64,000 nt of DNA, from positions 1-64,000 of the forward strand of contig NZ_JAFBDY010000018.1 in the NCBI RefSeq assembly GCF_016908465.1, written 5' to 3'. Source of the DNA: Lysinibacillus composti (GTDB taxonomy: Bacteria > Bacillota > Bacilli > Bacillales_A > Planococcaceae). Shown one piece after another: positions 9,506 to 17,570 of the stretch (position 1 is its first letter; each line of letters opens with the position of its first letter). The notes beneath the pieces are model-generated. The model was not told the DNA's origin. It did not search any database and saw nothing but the letters and a program-made list of their open reading frames with translations. The translations under genes were made by a program, and so were the position numbers.

Positions 9506-9690
9506 TGTCTTCTATCATGTACTCTTTTAGCAGCACACACTCCGAACCCCAAATCACCTATTATTTAAAGATAAAAATAATTTTTAGAATGATAACAATT
9601 GCCTCATAGTAGTATTTTTCATTCACACTAAGCCATATTAAATATGTTCTTCCCTAACATTAATTTTATTCTAATACAAAGAGGATAGAA

Positions 9691-10305
9691 ATGAACAAGT
9701 GGCATTATATATCTGCAGTTTGTGCTTTCATTATTTTCTGTATTTTATGGATGACCTATGAGACTCCTTTTATTCAAGCCTTTGATAAGGGAGCATCTGA
9801 TTTATTTTATGAGCGTGAGTATATTACAGTCTTTCACTACATTGGTGAAACAAAGTTTATTTTTTCAGTGGCCATTATTCTTCTACTCGTCATTTTGATT
9901 CGACTAAAAGACTATAAATTGATGCTTTTTGAACTACTTTCAATTGGTTTTGGATATGCTTTATATCACGCTTTAAAACGGATCGTCGAAAGGCCTCGTC
10001 CAGAAATTGTAGATCAACTAAATACTTTTAGTTTTCCTTCTGGACACGCATTACATGGATTTCTGTATCTTGTCACAGTCGCATACGTATTTGAAAAGAT
10101 TGTTATTTCAAAGACAACTTCCCGTATCATATGGACAATTGCAATTATACTTTTCCTATTAACAGGACTTTCCAGAATAGCTGGAGGACGCCACTTTGCA
10201 TCGGATGTATTAGCTGGATGGATGCTGGGATATAGTTGGTTTATCCTTTGTGTGTGGTGGTATGAAAGTGCCTATCGTAGTCGACCTGATCGGGAGGAAA
10301 TTTGA
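9691..10305 (+). CDS. PAP2-family membrane phosphatase
   Basis: This is a phosphatidic acid phosphatase type 2 enzyme with five or six membrane segments. The three family motifs are present: KRIVERPRP, PSGHALH (with the catalytic acid His) and SRIAGGRHFASDVLAGW (nucleophile His). Members dephosphorylate undecaprenyl pyrophosphate, phosphatidylglycerophosphate or diacylglycerol pyrophosphate. The exact substrate cannot be read from the sequence; undecaprenyl-pyrophosphate recycling is plausible. It is monocistronic, with an AGAGG ribosome binding site before the ATG and a very strong terminator after it. Confidence 0.9.
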   Translation: MNKWHYISAVCAFIIFCILWMTYETPFIQAFDKGASDLFYEREYITVFHYIGETKFIFSVAIILLLVILIRLKDYKLMLFELLSIGFGYALYHALKRIVERPRPEIVDQLNTFSFPSGHALHGFLYLVTVAYVFEKIVISKTTSRIIWTIAIILFLLTGLSRIAGGRHFASDVLAGWMLGYSWFILCVWWYESAYRSRPDREEI

Positions 10306-10325
10306 AAATAAAAACATACTAACAT

Positions 10326-10368
10326 TAGTAGCACAAACCAAGGCCATGGTTTGTGCTACTATTTTTTA
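10326..10368 (+). terminator. Strong terminator after PAP2 gene
   Basis: A perfect 15-bp stem (TAGTAGCACAAACCA with its complement) around a 6-base loop is followed by TTTTTT. It insulates the phosphatase gene from the adjacent IS110 element. Confidence 0.9.
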
Positions 10369-10372
10369 TAGT

Positions 10373-10554
10373 AGAAGTGAAGGAAAGCCGACCAGCCTCT
10401 GGGATCAATTTAGAATCCGTAACAAAAACCGGCTAACTTCACACCCTTATGTGAATCAGATTAGTATGTTGGGTCCAAAGAGATCGTGTATAAGAAAGTG
10501 GAATCGATAAGGTACTGTGAAGACTTCTATGATTGGCTAAAAAGGAGGATATAT
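10373..10554 (+). ncRNA. Possible IS110 bridge RNA region
   Basis: IS110-group elements encode a bridge RNA in the noncoding left end next to the recombinase gene. This stretch has the right place and size. It can form AGCCG...CGGCT enclosing a GGAT...ATCC stem, then a hairpin TTCACA-CCCTTA-TGTGAA. Target- and donor-binding loops were not identified, so this assignment is inference from family and position. Confidence 0.4.
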
Positions 10555-11766
10555 GTGAAACATGTCATTGCGTTAGATGTAAGTAAAGGAAAAAGTACGA
10601 TGGTAATTTACGATAGTTATCGTCGATGTGAGTTTGAAGGTGAATTAAATCATACACGGGTGGATTTTGAGCGATTACATACACGAATGAAAGAAATCAC
10701 CAAACTTGATGGACAGGTTCCGGAGATTGTTTTTGAAGCAACAGGTATCTATTCGAAACCTGTAGAATCTTTTTTGAAAGATTATGGATATACATACAGT
10801 CGCATGAATCCACTTGAAGCGAATTTACAAATGGCAAAGATGCGCCGACACAAAACCGATCGTAGTGATGCCCATGAATTGGCCAAAACTCATTTCAAAA
10901 TGGAGCGTGAATCTACTTATATTCAAGATGAGTACTATGAACAGATGCGAGCCTTGACACGTTATTACGATGAAATTGATGAAGAAATGATTTTAATAAA
11001 AAGTCGTATGCATGCGATTTTACATATGAGTTTTCCAGAATTAGAAACATTACTGACACCAGGTTCAGCACTATTTTTAAATGTAGTTCAGCTATATCCA
11101 CATCCTGCACTTGTATTAGCTCATTCGAAAACTGTCATCAAGAATCGATTGAAGACAAATACGAAAAAGAATTTATCTCTTGCCCGTGCTGAGGCAAAAG
11201 CAATTGAGTTATTAGCCGCAGCTAAAAATAGTTATCCAGCGATTAAATGTACGGATGTTCGATGTGATCAAGTACGCGATTACGCAGCTCGGATAGCCGA
11301 TTTAAAGGAAAAGAAGGAAGCACTCGTCAAACAAATGATTGAGTTATCGAAAGAACGCAAAGAGTATATTGTTTTACGTTCTATTCCTGGTATCGGTAAT
11401 TCAACTGCTTGTAGATTAATCGGTGAAATGGGTGACATTCGCCGTTTTAAAAATGCGAAACAATTGAATGCCTATGTAGGAATTGATATTATGCGCTATC
11501 AGTCTGGGAATACACAGTACCGTGACCGCATTAATAAACGAGGAAACAAACATCTGCGAAAGATTTTATATTTTATGGTATGCGCAATGCTTATGGCAAA
11601 AGGAAAACCGAATCATTTTGTGGATTATTATTATAAATTAAAAACGCAACCTCAGAGAAAGCCTCATAAGGTTGCGATCATCGCCTGTATCAATAAGTTT
11701 CTGAAAATGACGTTTCAGTTACTGACACATGGCATCCTTTACGATTATAAGACAGCTACGAACTAA
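10555..11766 (+). CDS. IS110-family DEDD transposase
   Basis: This RNA-guided recombinase is 403 aa, the usual family length. The N-terminal RuvC-like DEDD domain begins HVIALDVSKG (first Asp), followed by VFEATGIYS (Glu) and KTDRSDAHELA (paired Asp). The C-terminal transposase_20 domain carries RSIPGIGNSTACRLIGEMGD, with its catalytic Ser region, and RINKRGNKHLRK. I chose the GTG start because AAAGGAGG precedes it by a suitable distance; the frame stays open further upstream without a binding site. The gene looks intact, so the element may be active. Confidence 0.93.
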   Translation: MKHVIALDVSKGKSTMVIYDSYRRCEFEGELNHTRVDFERLHTRMKEITKLDGQVPEIVFEATGIYSKPVESFLKDYGYTYSRMNPLEANLQMAKMRRHKTDRSDAHELAKTHFKMERESTYIQDEYYEQMRALTRYYDEIDEEMILIKSRMHAILHMSFPELETLLTPGSALFLNVVQLYPHPALVLAHSKTVIKNRLKTNTKKNLSLARAEAKAIELLAAAKNSYPAIKCTDVRCDQVRDYAARIADLKEKKEALVKQMIELSKERKEYIVLRSIPGIGNSTACRLIGEMGDIRRFKNAKQLNAYVGIDIMRYQSGNTQYRDRINKRGNKHLRKILYFMVCAMLMAKGKPNHFVDYYYKLKTQPQRKPHKVAIIACINKFLKMTFQLLTHGILYDYKTATN

Positions 11767-11846
11767 ATATAATCGAATACATTTACTATAACATAACCTA
11801 CCTTGCGAAAGAATGAAAAATCGTTAGGTCTTTTTAGCGTGGGAAA

Positions 11847-11892
11847 ATTTAGTTGTAGGTGGGAGGGGTACCCCTCCCACCTACAACTAAAT
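11847..11892. repeat. Perfect 46-bp palindrome
   Basis: Two 23-base arms are exact reverse complements with no spacer. The centre is GGGGTACCCC and the outer ends are ATTTAGTTG...CAACTAAAT. It lies 81 bases after the transposase stop and 49 bases before a dispersed repeat copy. There is no U-tract on the plus strand, so it is not a standard terminator. Confidence 0.9.
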
Positions 11893-11940
11893 CATAAAAT
11901 ATAAAGGAAATTAATGAAATACACTTGACTAATCGTAAGA

Positions 11941-12245
11941 AAGAGGCTGGGACAAATCCAAAAAACTGCTGTTAATTCTAATAATGAATCCTATTAAGTA
12001 TCCGGTGAGAGCGGACTAAGAGGCCAACACGACGTTGGTCATGGGAGCAAGACATGCGGACGTGGCACTTTCGCTCCCCACACAAGCCGAAAAGCCACGT
12101 GGTACGTGTCTTTACGACTTGTCTTTGAGGCCGCGTTTTTTCGGAGAATGGCTAACACTTATTGCTCTCAAACTATAAAGTATCAATATCTTATTATAGA
12201 TAATTGTGGCTTTCCTTAAAAATTCTACTTATGTCCCAGCCTCTT
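11941..12245. repeat. Dispersed structured repeat, copy A
   Basis: The ends are perfect 14-bp inverted repeats (AAGAGGCTGGGACA and its complement). The interior is closely similar to the copies at 42.0 and 14.4 kb. Relative to the long copy it lacks a block of roughly 120 bases whose ends coincide with two GGCCGCG direct repeats. It contains a stem CACGT-ggt-ACGTG inside an ACAAG/CTTGT outer stem. No coding frame is supported. Confidence 0.85.
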
Positions 12246-12254
12246 CACAAAATA

Positions 12255-13301
12255 TTACTCACCAATGATTGTCTTCATTGCCTCAGATTCCATAATTATC
12301 GTGTTTCCATAGTAAGTACTTGCTGCTAATACTACAACTAATCCTAAATAAATCATAAATAACTTTAGTTTCGTTTTAGTGTCAGTTTTATAATATGAGG
12401 CTGTTTGCTCAAACTCACCTTTTATTTTTTGAACCTGTTCATTAAATCGGAAGAGGAATTCATCGATTATTAATCGATCTTGTTCTTCCGTCTCTTCCAA
12501 TTCTTCAACATTATTCAAAATTAGAAATACGTCTCTCAGGTGTTCGTTTATAATATTCCCTTTAAACGACCTAGCATAATAAGTAAAGTTACCAACCGAG
12601 GCATGCTCGGCGTGCTCTTTTAACTGTCTATAAATCGTCATGTAAGATGTTACTTCCTTTTCATCTTCCACTAGATTTTTTTGTTGTTTATAAATCTTAT
12701 ACCACTGGATTGCACCAATAATTGTTATAATGATGGCTAAAATATTAAAAGTATAAAGTGAATAGCCAATAAGGATAATTAAACCTACAGCCCATAGCTT
12801 TGTGCTGATTCCAGCAGCTATCCGTCCTCCATCTAAAGGCGTAATAGGAATTAAATTAAATAAATTTAGTAATCCCCCTAGAAAAATGACTAGCGCCCAA
12901 AAAGGATCTTCAGTATAAAAATACAATGGAAACGCTGGCAAAAAGGCAAGTAATCCGAATACTGGCCCCATATAAGCTAAATACGCCTCATCCTTCGCAC
13001 TTTTTGGCATTTCCTTCATAGATATAGCAGCTCCAACAAACGGTATAAAAATCGCTGGACTAACCGGCAATTTAAGTCTTCGCGCTGCATATGTATGTCC
13101 CATCTCATGTATAAAAATTAAATATACGAATGCGGCTGCAAACTTCCACCCGTATATGAGCGCATACATCCATAAGTAGATTGCCATACTGATTAACGTC
13201 TGCAACTTTAATATCTTCAATATTACGAGTAAAAATTTTAGTTTTGATAAAATTAATAACCCTGTACCAACCAAGACTCCCCATGTTTTTTTGTTTTTCA
13301 A
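12255..13301 (-). CDS. Site-2 protease family (M50) membrane metalloprotease
   Basis: This is an intramembrane zinc metalloprotease-like protein of 348 aa. The HExxH motif is HEMGH at residues 65-69, within a hydrophobic segment. The second conserved motif is NLIPITPLDGGRI, supplying the third zinc ligand Asp. About six membrane segments precede a cytosolic region of about 130 mostly charged residues, and a final hydrophobic segment lies near the C-terminus. Members cleave membrane-anchored anti-sigma factors or signal peptides; no partner gene lies next door, so the substrate is unknown. The stop lies only 10 bases from repeat copy A. Confidence 0.85.
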   Translation of the reverse strand: MKNKKTWGVLVGTGLLILSKLKFLLVILKILKLQTLISMAIYLWMYALIYGWKFAAAFVYLIFIHEMGHTYAARRLKLPVSPAIFIPFVGAAISMKEMPKSAKDEAYLAYMGPVFGLLAFLPAFPLYFYTEDPFWALVIFLGGLLNLFNLIPITPLDGGRIAAGISTKLWAVGLIILIGYSLYTFNILAIIITIIGAIQWYKIYKQQKNLVEDEKEVTSYMTIYRQLKEHAEHASVGNFTYYARSFKGNIINEHLRDVFLILNNVEELEETEEQDRLIIDEFLFRFNEQVQKIKGEFEQTASYYKTDTKTKLKLFMIYLGLVVVLAASTYYGNTIIMESEAMKTIIGE

Positions 13302-13564
13302 TGATCACTTCACCTCACAACTTCATATGGTTACACTTTATAAACTCTCTGTCCCTACTACCCAAGTCAATGGATTACTGAAAAATCAGAATCCAATTAC
13401 AAATTTTGAAGAATGTATTTACATTTGTATACGCATTAAATTGGTATAAGTTTCGAAATCTCCACAACATTCACGCGTTAGATACTTTTTATTACATAAT
13501 AGAATGGCTTGTTAATCAATGCATTATTTTTTGAGTAGTAAAATGCTCAAGTTTCACAAAAAAA

Positions 13565-13594
13565 TTGTATGAAAAAATTAATTTGAACTATACT
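13565..13594 (+). promoter_or_regulatory. Promoter of the structured RNA
   Basis: TTGTAT (-35) and TATACT (-10) are separated by 18 bases. They sit at the expected distance before a structured, terminator-ended stretch, giving a start near 13601. Confidence 0.6.
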
Positions 13595-13600
13595 ATAAAA

Positions 13601-13795
13601 GATTTCACTTCGAATCCAAGTGACTAGGAGGGTTAACCCGATGAGTGGGCATCATTGTTAGCTCTGAAGGACCATCAATACTGAAAAAGCTAAAGCACGG
13701 TTCTCTAAAGAGCCAAGCGGAAAGCGAGGCAGTGTGTCATGGAGGAAGATAGTAAGTGATGATCATACCCGGAAATTTATTTCCGGGTTTTTTGT
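13601..13795 (+). ncRNA. Unassigned structured RNA or riboswitch candidate
   Basis: A promoter, about 165 bases rich in local stems and a strong terminator make a unit of ~195 nt. No start codon with a ribosome binding site opens a sensible reading frame. Visible stems are TCACTT/AAGTGA at the 5' end, CATCATT with AGTGATG spanning most of the molecule, TTAGCT/AGCTAA, and GGTTCT-CTAA-AGAGCC. I compared it from memory with 6S, SRP, tmRNA, RNase P, T-box and common riboswitch cores and found no match. It may be a free small RNA or a leader controlling the small lipoprotein gene 105 bases downstream. Confidence 0.55.
13767..13794 (+). terminator. Terminator of the structured RNA
   Basis: A 9-bp perfect stem ACCCGGAAA/TTTCCGGGT around loop TTTA is followed by a U-tract. 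Confidence 0.88.
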
Positions 13796-13900
13796 ATTTT
13801 CTAGGAAGGTTCACTCTTTTTAACCATTAGAATTACAGGTTTAAAAAAATATATTTAGACATAATAAGAAAAATAAAAATTATTAGATGAGGTGAGATCA

Positions 13901-14050
13901 ATGAAGTCTAAAAAGATAAGATTAGGTACATTTATTACCATCCTATCCGTGGGTCTACTTTTTGGCTGCGGTACAACTAATGATGATGAACAAGGATCAG
14001 AACAAAATGACAAGAATCCAGATGAAGAAAATCATCGTAAGGTCTTTTAA
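13901..14050 (+). CDS. Small lipoprotein, 49 aa
   Basis: A short gene with a GAGGTGAG ribosome binding site encodes a basic N-terminus (MKSKKIRL), a hydrophobic core and the lipobox LFGC. The mature part is about 26 very acidic residues rich in Asp, Glu, Asn and Gln. The predicted product is a tiny membrane-anchored lipoprotein on the outer face. No family is recognised. It is the first gene after the structured RNA. Confidence 0.65.
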   Translation: MKSKKIRLGTFITILSVGLLFGCGTTNDDEQGSEQNDKNPDEENHRKVF

Positions 14051-14190
14051 TCATCAAGGAATTCTAAAAGCTACTAGTTCCCTCTAATTCAGTATACGCC
14101 CCTTTCACGGATTTATTTATTTGTATAGTTCAAACTATTTTGCACACATTAATTTTAGTTTTTGGATTTATAAATCGGAGGTGACAAACA

Positions 14191-14334
14191 TTGGCGAAGA
14201 AAGGCAAAACAACCTTTAGAAAAGAAAAGAAGCAAACGAAAGATACAAATCACCGTGAAGAATATTCAAAAGAGCTCAACCAAGTCATTCATAATAATGC
14301 CCCACAAGAAGTTACAAAGCATAGAGGGACATAA
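14191..14334 (+). CDS. Small basic hypothetical protein, 47 aa
   Basis: A TTG start follows CGGAGGTGA at good spacing. The product begins MAKKGKTTFRKEKK and is highly charged, with no hydrophobic segment. Its lysine-rich start resembles the 52-aa protein encoded near 59.8 kb. Function is unknown. Codon pattern and ribosome binding site make it a probable real gene, although it is too short to judge by length. Confidence 0.6.
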   Translation: MAKKGKTTFRKEKKQTKDTNHREEYSKELNQVIHNNAPQEVTKHRGT

Positions 14335-14360
14335 AATGGTCTAACGCCTTTTTAAAAGGA

Positions 14361-14570
14361 AATTCTAATAATGACTCTTATTTAACTGTCTGGTGAGAGC
14401 GGACTAAGCACACAAGCCGCAAAGCCATGTTGAAACATGTCTTTTCGACTTGTCTATGTGCTTTGTTTAAGGTCCGCTCACATATAATTTCCCCTTCTAA
14501 GCTTTTCGGAAAATTTGCGCGGCTTACAGTGGTAGGCCGCGGTTTCTGGAGTTTGGCTAACACTTATTAA
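14361..14570. repeat. Dispersed structured repeat, copy C (lacks ends)
   Basis: This is a shorter relative of the copies at 11.9 and 42.0 kb. It starts at the shared AATTCTAATAATGA and ends at the shared GGCTAACACTTATTA, so the terminal inverted repeats are missing. The first hairpin module is deleted. It keeps the ACAAG/CTTGT stem with inner CATGT/ACATG, and the GGTCCGCTCAC segment that pairs with GTGAGAGCGGAC at its start. Confidence 0.8.
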
Positions 14571-14616
14571 TCTGTTTACTTTTTTTCATTCATCACATTA
14601 ACATAAAGCAATAACA

Positions 14617-14653
14617 CAAAAAAGAGGTTGAAGTAGTGACTTCAACCTCTTTT
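14617..14653 (-). terminator. Terminator of P5C dehydrogenase gene
   Basis: A 13-bp perfect stem (AAGAGGTTGAAGT and complement, loop of 4) is followed on the minus strand by TTTTTTG. Confidence 0.88.
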
Positions 14654-14663
14654 GTATTATAAA

Positions 14664-16301
14664 TTACTCTTCATCCATAAATGGATATGTGATATCTGTA
14701 GTTGGTGCAAAGTTCTCTTTGATAACGCGAGGAGTTGTCCAACGAATCATGTTAAGTACTGATCCTGCTTTATCGTTTGTACCAGAACCACGTGAACCAC
14801 CAAATGGTTGTTGGTTAATCATCGCACCAGTTGGTTTGTCATTAATATAGAAGTTACCAGCTGCGCCTGATAAACGTTCTTCTAAGTGAAGAATCGCTTG
14901 GCGATCTTGTGCAAAGATTGCTCCTGTTAAAGCGTACATAGAAGCAGTATCAACCGCTGTTAATGTTTCTTCTAATTGATCATTTTCGTAAACATAAATT
15001 GTTAACACTGGTCCAAAGATTTCTTCTACCATTGTTTTGAAGTTTGGATTTGTTGTAACGATAATTGTTGGTTGAACGAAGTAACCAACCGAATCATCAT
15101 ACGTACCACCCGCAATAATTTCTGCTTCTTCAGATGCTTTTGCGTATTCAATATAGTTTTTAATTGAATCAAATGAAGCTTGGTCAATGACCGCACCCAT
15201 GAAGTTACGGAAGTCACGAACATCCCCAACTTTAAGTTTAGCAGTTTCTTCAATTAAACCAGCTTTCACTTCTTCCCATAGGCTAGCTGGGATATAAGCA
15301 CGTGAAGCAGCTGAACATTTTTGACCTTGGTACTCAAACGCACCACGAACAATGCTTGCTACTACTTTATCTGCTTGTGCAGATTCGTGTGCAAATACAA
15401 AGTCTTTACCGCCTGTTTCCCCAACTAAACGTGGGTATGAAATATAGTTTGCAATATTTTCTCCAACATTTTTCCAAATTGTTTGGAATGTAGCTGTTGA
15501 ACCTGTGAAGTGGAAACCTGCCATACGTGAGTCAGTTAGTACAATTTCAGATACTTGTGAACCACGAGATGGAACAAAGTTAATAACACCTTTTGGTAAT
15601 CCAGCTTCTTCTAAAATACGCATGAAGTAATAGTTTGCTAGTAAAGAAGTTGTTGCTGGTTTCCAAACGACAACGTTCCCCATCATTGCTGGAGCTGCTG
15701 GTAGGTTACCACCAATCGCTGTGAAGTTGAATGGAGAAATCGCTAGTACGAATCCATCTAATGGACGGTAGTCTGTACGATTCCATACATTTTTCATGCT
15801 TGCAGGTTGAATAGCATATACTTGGTTCGCATATTCAACACCGAAACGTAAGAAATCAATTAATTCTTGTGCAGAATCGATTTCAGCTTGAATCGCTGTT
15901 TTAGATTGTCCTAACATTGTCGCTGCATTCATAACGTCACGGTATGGACCAGAAATTAGATCAGCAGCTTTTAAGAAGATCGCTGCACGGTGTTCCCATG
16001 GCATATTAGCCCATGCTTCTTTAGCATCCATTGCAGCTTCGATTGCATCGCGTAATTCTTTTTCACCAGCTTCAGAATAGTTAGCTAGTACATGTTGGTG
16101 AGCATGTGGCATTACCACTTGCTTCACTGTATCAGTTTTTATATTTTGGCCATTAATAATCACAGGGATATCCACTACGATTTCAGATTGGCGTTTTAAT
16201 TCAGCTTTTAATGTTTCTCTTTCTTTTGTACCCGGAGCATAAGTATTACCTGGCTCGTTAGTAGGTGTTGGGATTTTAAAAATTCCGTTAGTCAAATTCA
16301 C
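14664..16301 (-). CDS. pruA: L-glutamate gamma-semialdehyde (P5C) dehydrogenase
   Basis: It oxidises glutamate semialdehyde, from proline or arginine breakdown, to glutamate with NAD+. The aldehyde dehydrogenase fold has catalytic Glu in VGETGGKDFV, Cys in GAFEYQGQKCSAASRAYIP and the late motif IFGPVLTIYVY. At 545 aa, and with its start NLTNGIFKIPTPTNEPG, it belongs to the longer P5CDH branch (about 540 aa) rather than the 515-aa RocA type. I start at the GTG preceded by AGAGAGGA; the open frame extends 15 codons further without a binding site. It is monocistronic with its own terminator. Confidence 0.92.
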   Translation of the reverse strand: MNLTNGIFKIPTPTNEPGNTYAPGTKERETLKAELKRQSEIVVDIPVIINGQNIKTDTVKQVVMPHAHQHVLANYSEAGEKELRDAIEAAMDAKEAWANMPWEHRAAIFLKAADLISGPYRDVMNAATMLGQSKTAIQAEIDSAQELIDFLRFGVEYANQVYAIQPASMKNVWNRTDYRPLDGFVLAISPFNFTAIGGNLPAAPAMMGNVVVWKPATTSLLANYYFMRILEEAGLPKGVINFVPSRGSQVSEIVLTDSRMAGFHFTGSTATFQTIWKNVGENIANYISYPRLVGETGGKDFVFAHESAQADKVVASIVRGAFEYQGQKCSAASRAYIPASLWEEVKAGLIEETAKLKVGDVRDFRNFMGAVIDQASFDSIKNYIEYAKASEEAEIIAGGTYDDSVGYFVQPTIIVTTNPNFKTMVEEIFGPVLTIYVYENDQLEETLTAVDTASMYALTGAIFAQDRQAILHLEERLSGAAGNFYINDKPTGAMINQQPFGGSRGSGTNDKAGSVLNMIRWTTPRVIKENFAPTTDITYPFMDEE

Positions 16302-16653
16302 ACAGTCCTCTCTATTTTTAAAATTCTCTGACTTTAATATAGACAATGCGCTTACACCAAAGAATTATAACATATATATTTAATTCTTAAACTATTTTTT
16401 GCATTTTGTAGAATAAGAACTTTTCCCATTTGAGGGTCAGTTCGACTAATTTCTATATCGCAATAACTTCCGGCATAGATCAAAAATTATTGAGTGTAAT
16501 TTAAAAGACACTCCAAAGCAATGACAGATCAACTGAATAGTATTTTAACATAAAGTTAGATAATCTAAATTTTTGTATAACTGCACGGATTATACTAAAA
16601 CAAATTTCGATAGAATATTTAATAAACACTTCCAAACTCTATATTCATAGTAT
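16302..16653. other. Intergenic, possible pruA promoter only
   Basis: No gene is seen. On the minus strand a TATAAT lies at 16364-16369, about 63 bases before the pruA start, with only a weak -35 (GTTTAA at 17 bases). The remainder is AT-rich without clear structure. Confidence 0.45.
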
Positions 16654-17034
16654 TCAGAATAAATCGAATTTTACATAATCGCCCTCTCTAACCTGATTTC
16701 TTTCAAACCATCCATAATTCACTTCAATAGCATATTGATAAAAAACCTGTGGATCATACGTTGGACATTCATCATTTAAACAAGGCCACATATTTAATAT
16801 TTTTAGAATTTCACCATCAGAATCTATAAAAGCAATGGAAAGTGGAATTAATGTGTTTTTCATCCAAAAACCATCATAAACCTTTTCTGAAAATACGAAT
16901 AACATCCCATGGTCTTCAGGTAATTTTTTTACAAACATTAACCCTTTCTCTCTTTTTTCTTGTGTATCTGCAACAAGAACCGTTAATAACGTTTCCTTCA
17001 TACTGCCAAGAATCCTTATTATTATTTTTCTCAT
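16654..17034 (-). CDS. DUF192 family protein
   Basis: This is a small (126 aa) DUF192 domain protein. The family signature is clear: REKGLMFVKKLPEDHGMLFVF, then GFWMKNTLIPLSIAFID. The fold is known structurally, but its biochemical role is not established. No obvious signal peptide is present, although many relatives are exported. I prefer the ATG (17034) with GGAGA six bases away over the GTG two codons earlier. It lies downstream of the cwlJ terminator and is probably transcribed separately. Confidence 0.8.
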   Translation of the reverse strand: MRKIIIRILGSMKETLLTVLVADTQEKREKGLMFVKKLPEDHGMLFVFSEKVYDGFWMKNTLIPLSIAFIDSDGEILKILNMWPCLNDECPTYDPQVFYQYAIEVNYGWFERNQVREGDYVKFDLF

Positions 17035-17076
17035 TTTCACTCTCCATCGCTACAATGATATGAAAGAATTAATATA

Positions 17077-17110
17077 TAAAAAAGGAACACCTGAATATCA
17101 GGTAGTTCCC
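17077..17110 (-). terminator. Terminator after cwlJ
   Basis: On the minus strand GGAACTACCTGA pairs with TCAGGTGTTCC (one bulge), followed by TTTTTTAT. Confidence 0.75.
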
Positions 17111-17132
17111 ATTTTTGTATTATTAATAACTC

Positions 17133-17570
17133 CTACGAATAAATACTTGCACATGTTCCTGCTGCTGGCTCATAGAAACAGTGATCTTTAAATTGACCAG
17201 TAAATGGTTGACCATACCATTGTGGAGGGCATGGTGCATATGGATTAAAGTACCAAAGGGCATATTTCGCTGGGTGGTCTCTCCAATAATTTAAAACTTG
17301 CCTTGCTAATCTTCGTTCATTTTCCCGCGCTGGTGAATAAAATAAATTACCCTTTTGAACAGCTTCAAAAGAATAATTTCCTCCTTGCACCTGATAAATA
17401 ACATCTTCGATTGTTCTTACATCAGTAAAATCTGCGCAATCTGCTACAGCACGATTAACAATAACATTTCCAACATATAGCATCCCTTGGTTTCCTTCAC
17501 CTTCAGCTTCCGCTCTCATCATCCTCGCTACTAAGTCAATGTCCGCATCTCGGAATTTTACTCTTGGCAT
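17133..17570 (-). CDS. cwlJ: Spore cortex-lytic germination hydrolase CwlJ
   Basis: This is a hydrolase_2 (SleB/CwlJ) domain protein without signal peptide, 145 aa, the normal CwlJ size. The conserved start DADIDLVARMMRAEAEGEG carries the catalytic Glu, followed by GNVIVNRAV. The C-terminal half has the WYFNPYAPCPPQWYGQPFTG motif. CwlJ sits in the spore coat and degrades cortex peptidoglycan after calcium-dipicolinate release. No gerQ lies next to it. It should be transcribed in the mother cell by SigE, but I could not assign a promoter. Confidence 0.92.
   Translation of the reverse strand: MPRVKFRDADIDLVARMMRAEAEGEGNQGMLYVGNVIVNRAVADCADFTDVRTIEDVIYQVQGGNYSFEAVQKGNLFYSPARENERRLARQVLNYWRDHPAKYALWYFNPYAPCPPQWYGQPFTGQFKDHCFYEPAAGTCASIYS

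Larger units (their letters stand above)
10373..11840 (+). mobile_element. IS110-family insertion sequence
   Basis: It consists of an IS110-family transposase gene with about 180 noncoding bases before and 75 or more after it. Family members usually lack terminal inverted repeats and do not duplicate the target, and none was found here, so the ends are approximate. The left limit is set just after the PAP2 terminator and the right limit before the 46-bp palindrome. Confidence 0.6.

Noticed and set aside
13606-13760. Resemblance of GGAGGGTTAACCCGATGAG to the SAM-I riboswitch core
   Set aside because: Only a short word is similar; the following GGCAACC and pseudoknot elements are absent.
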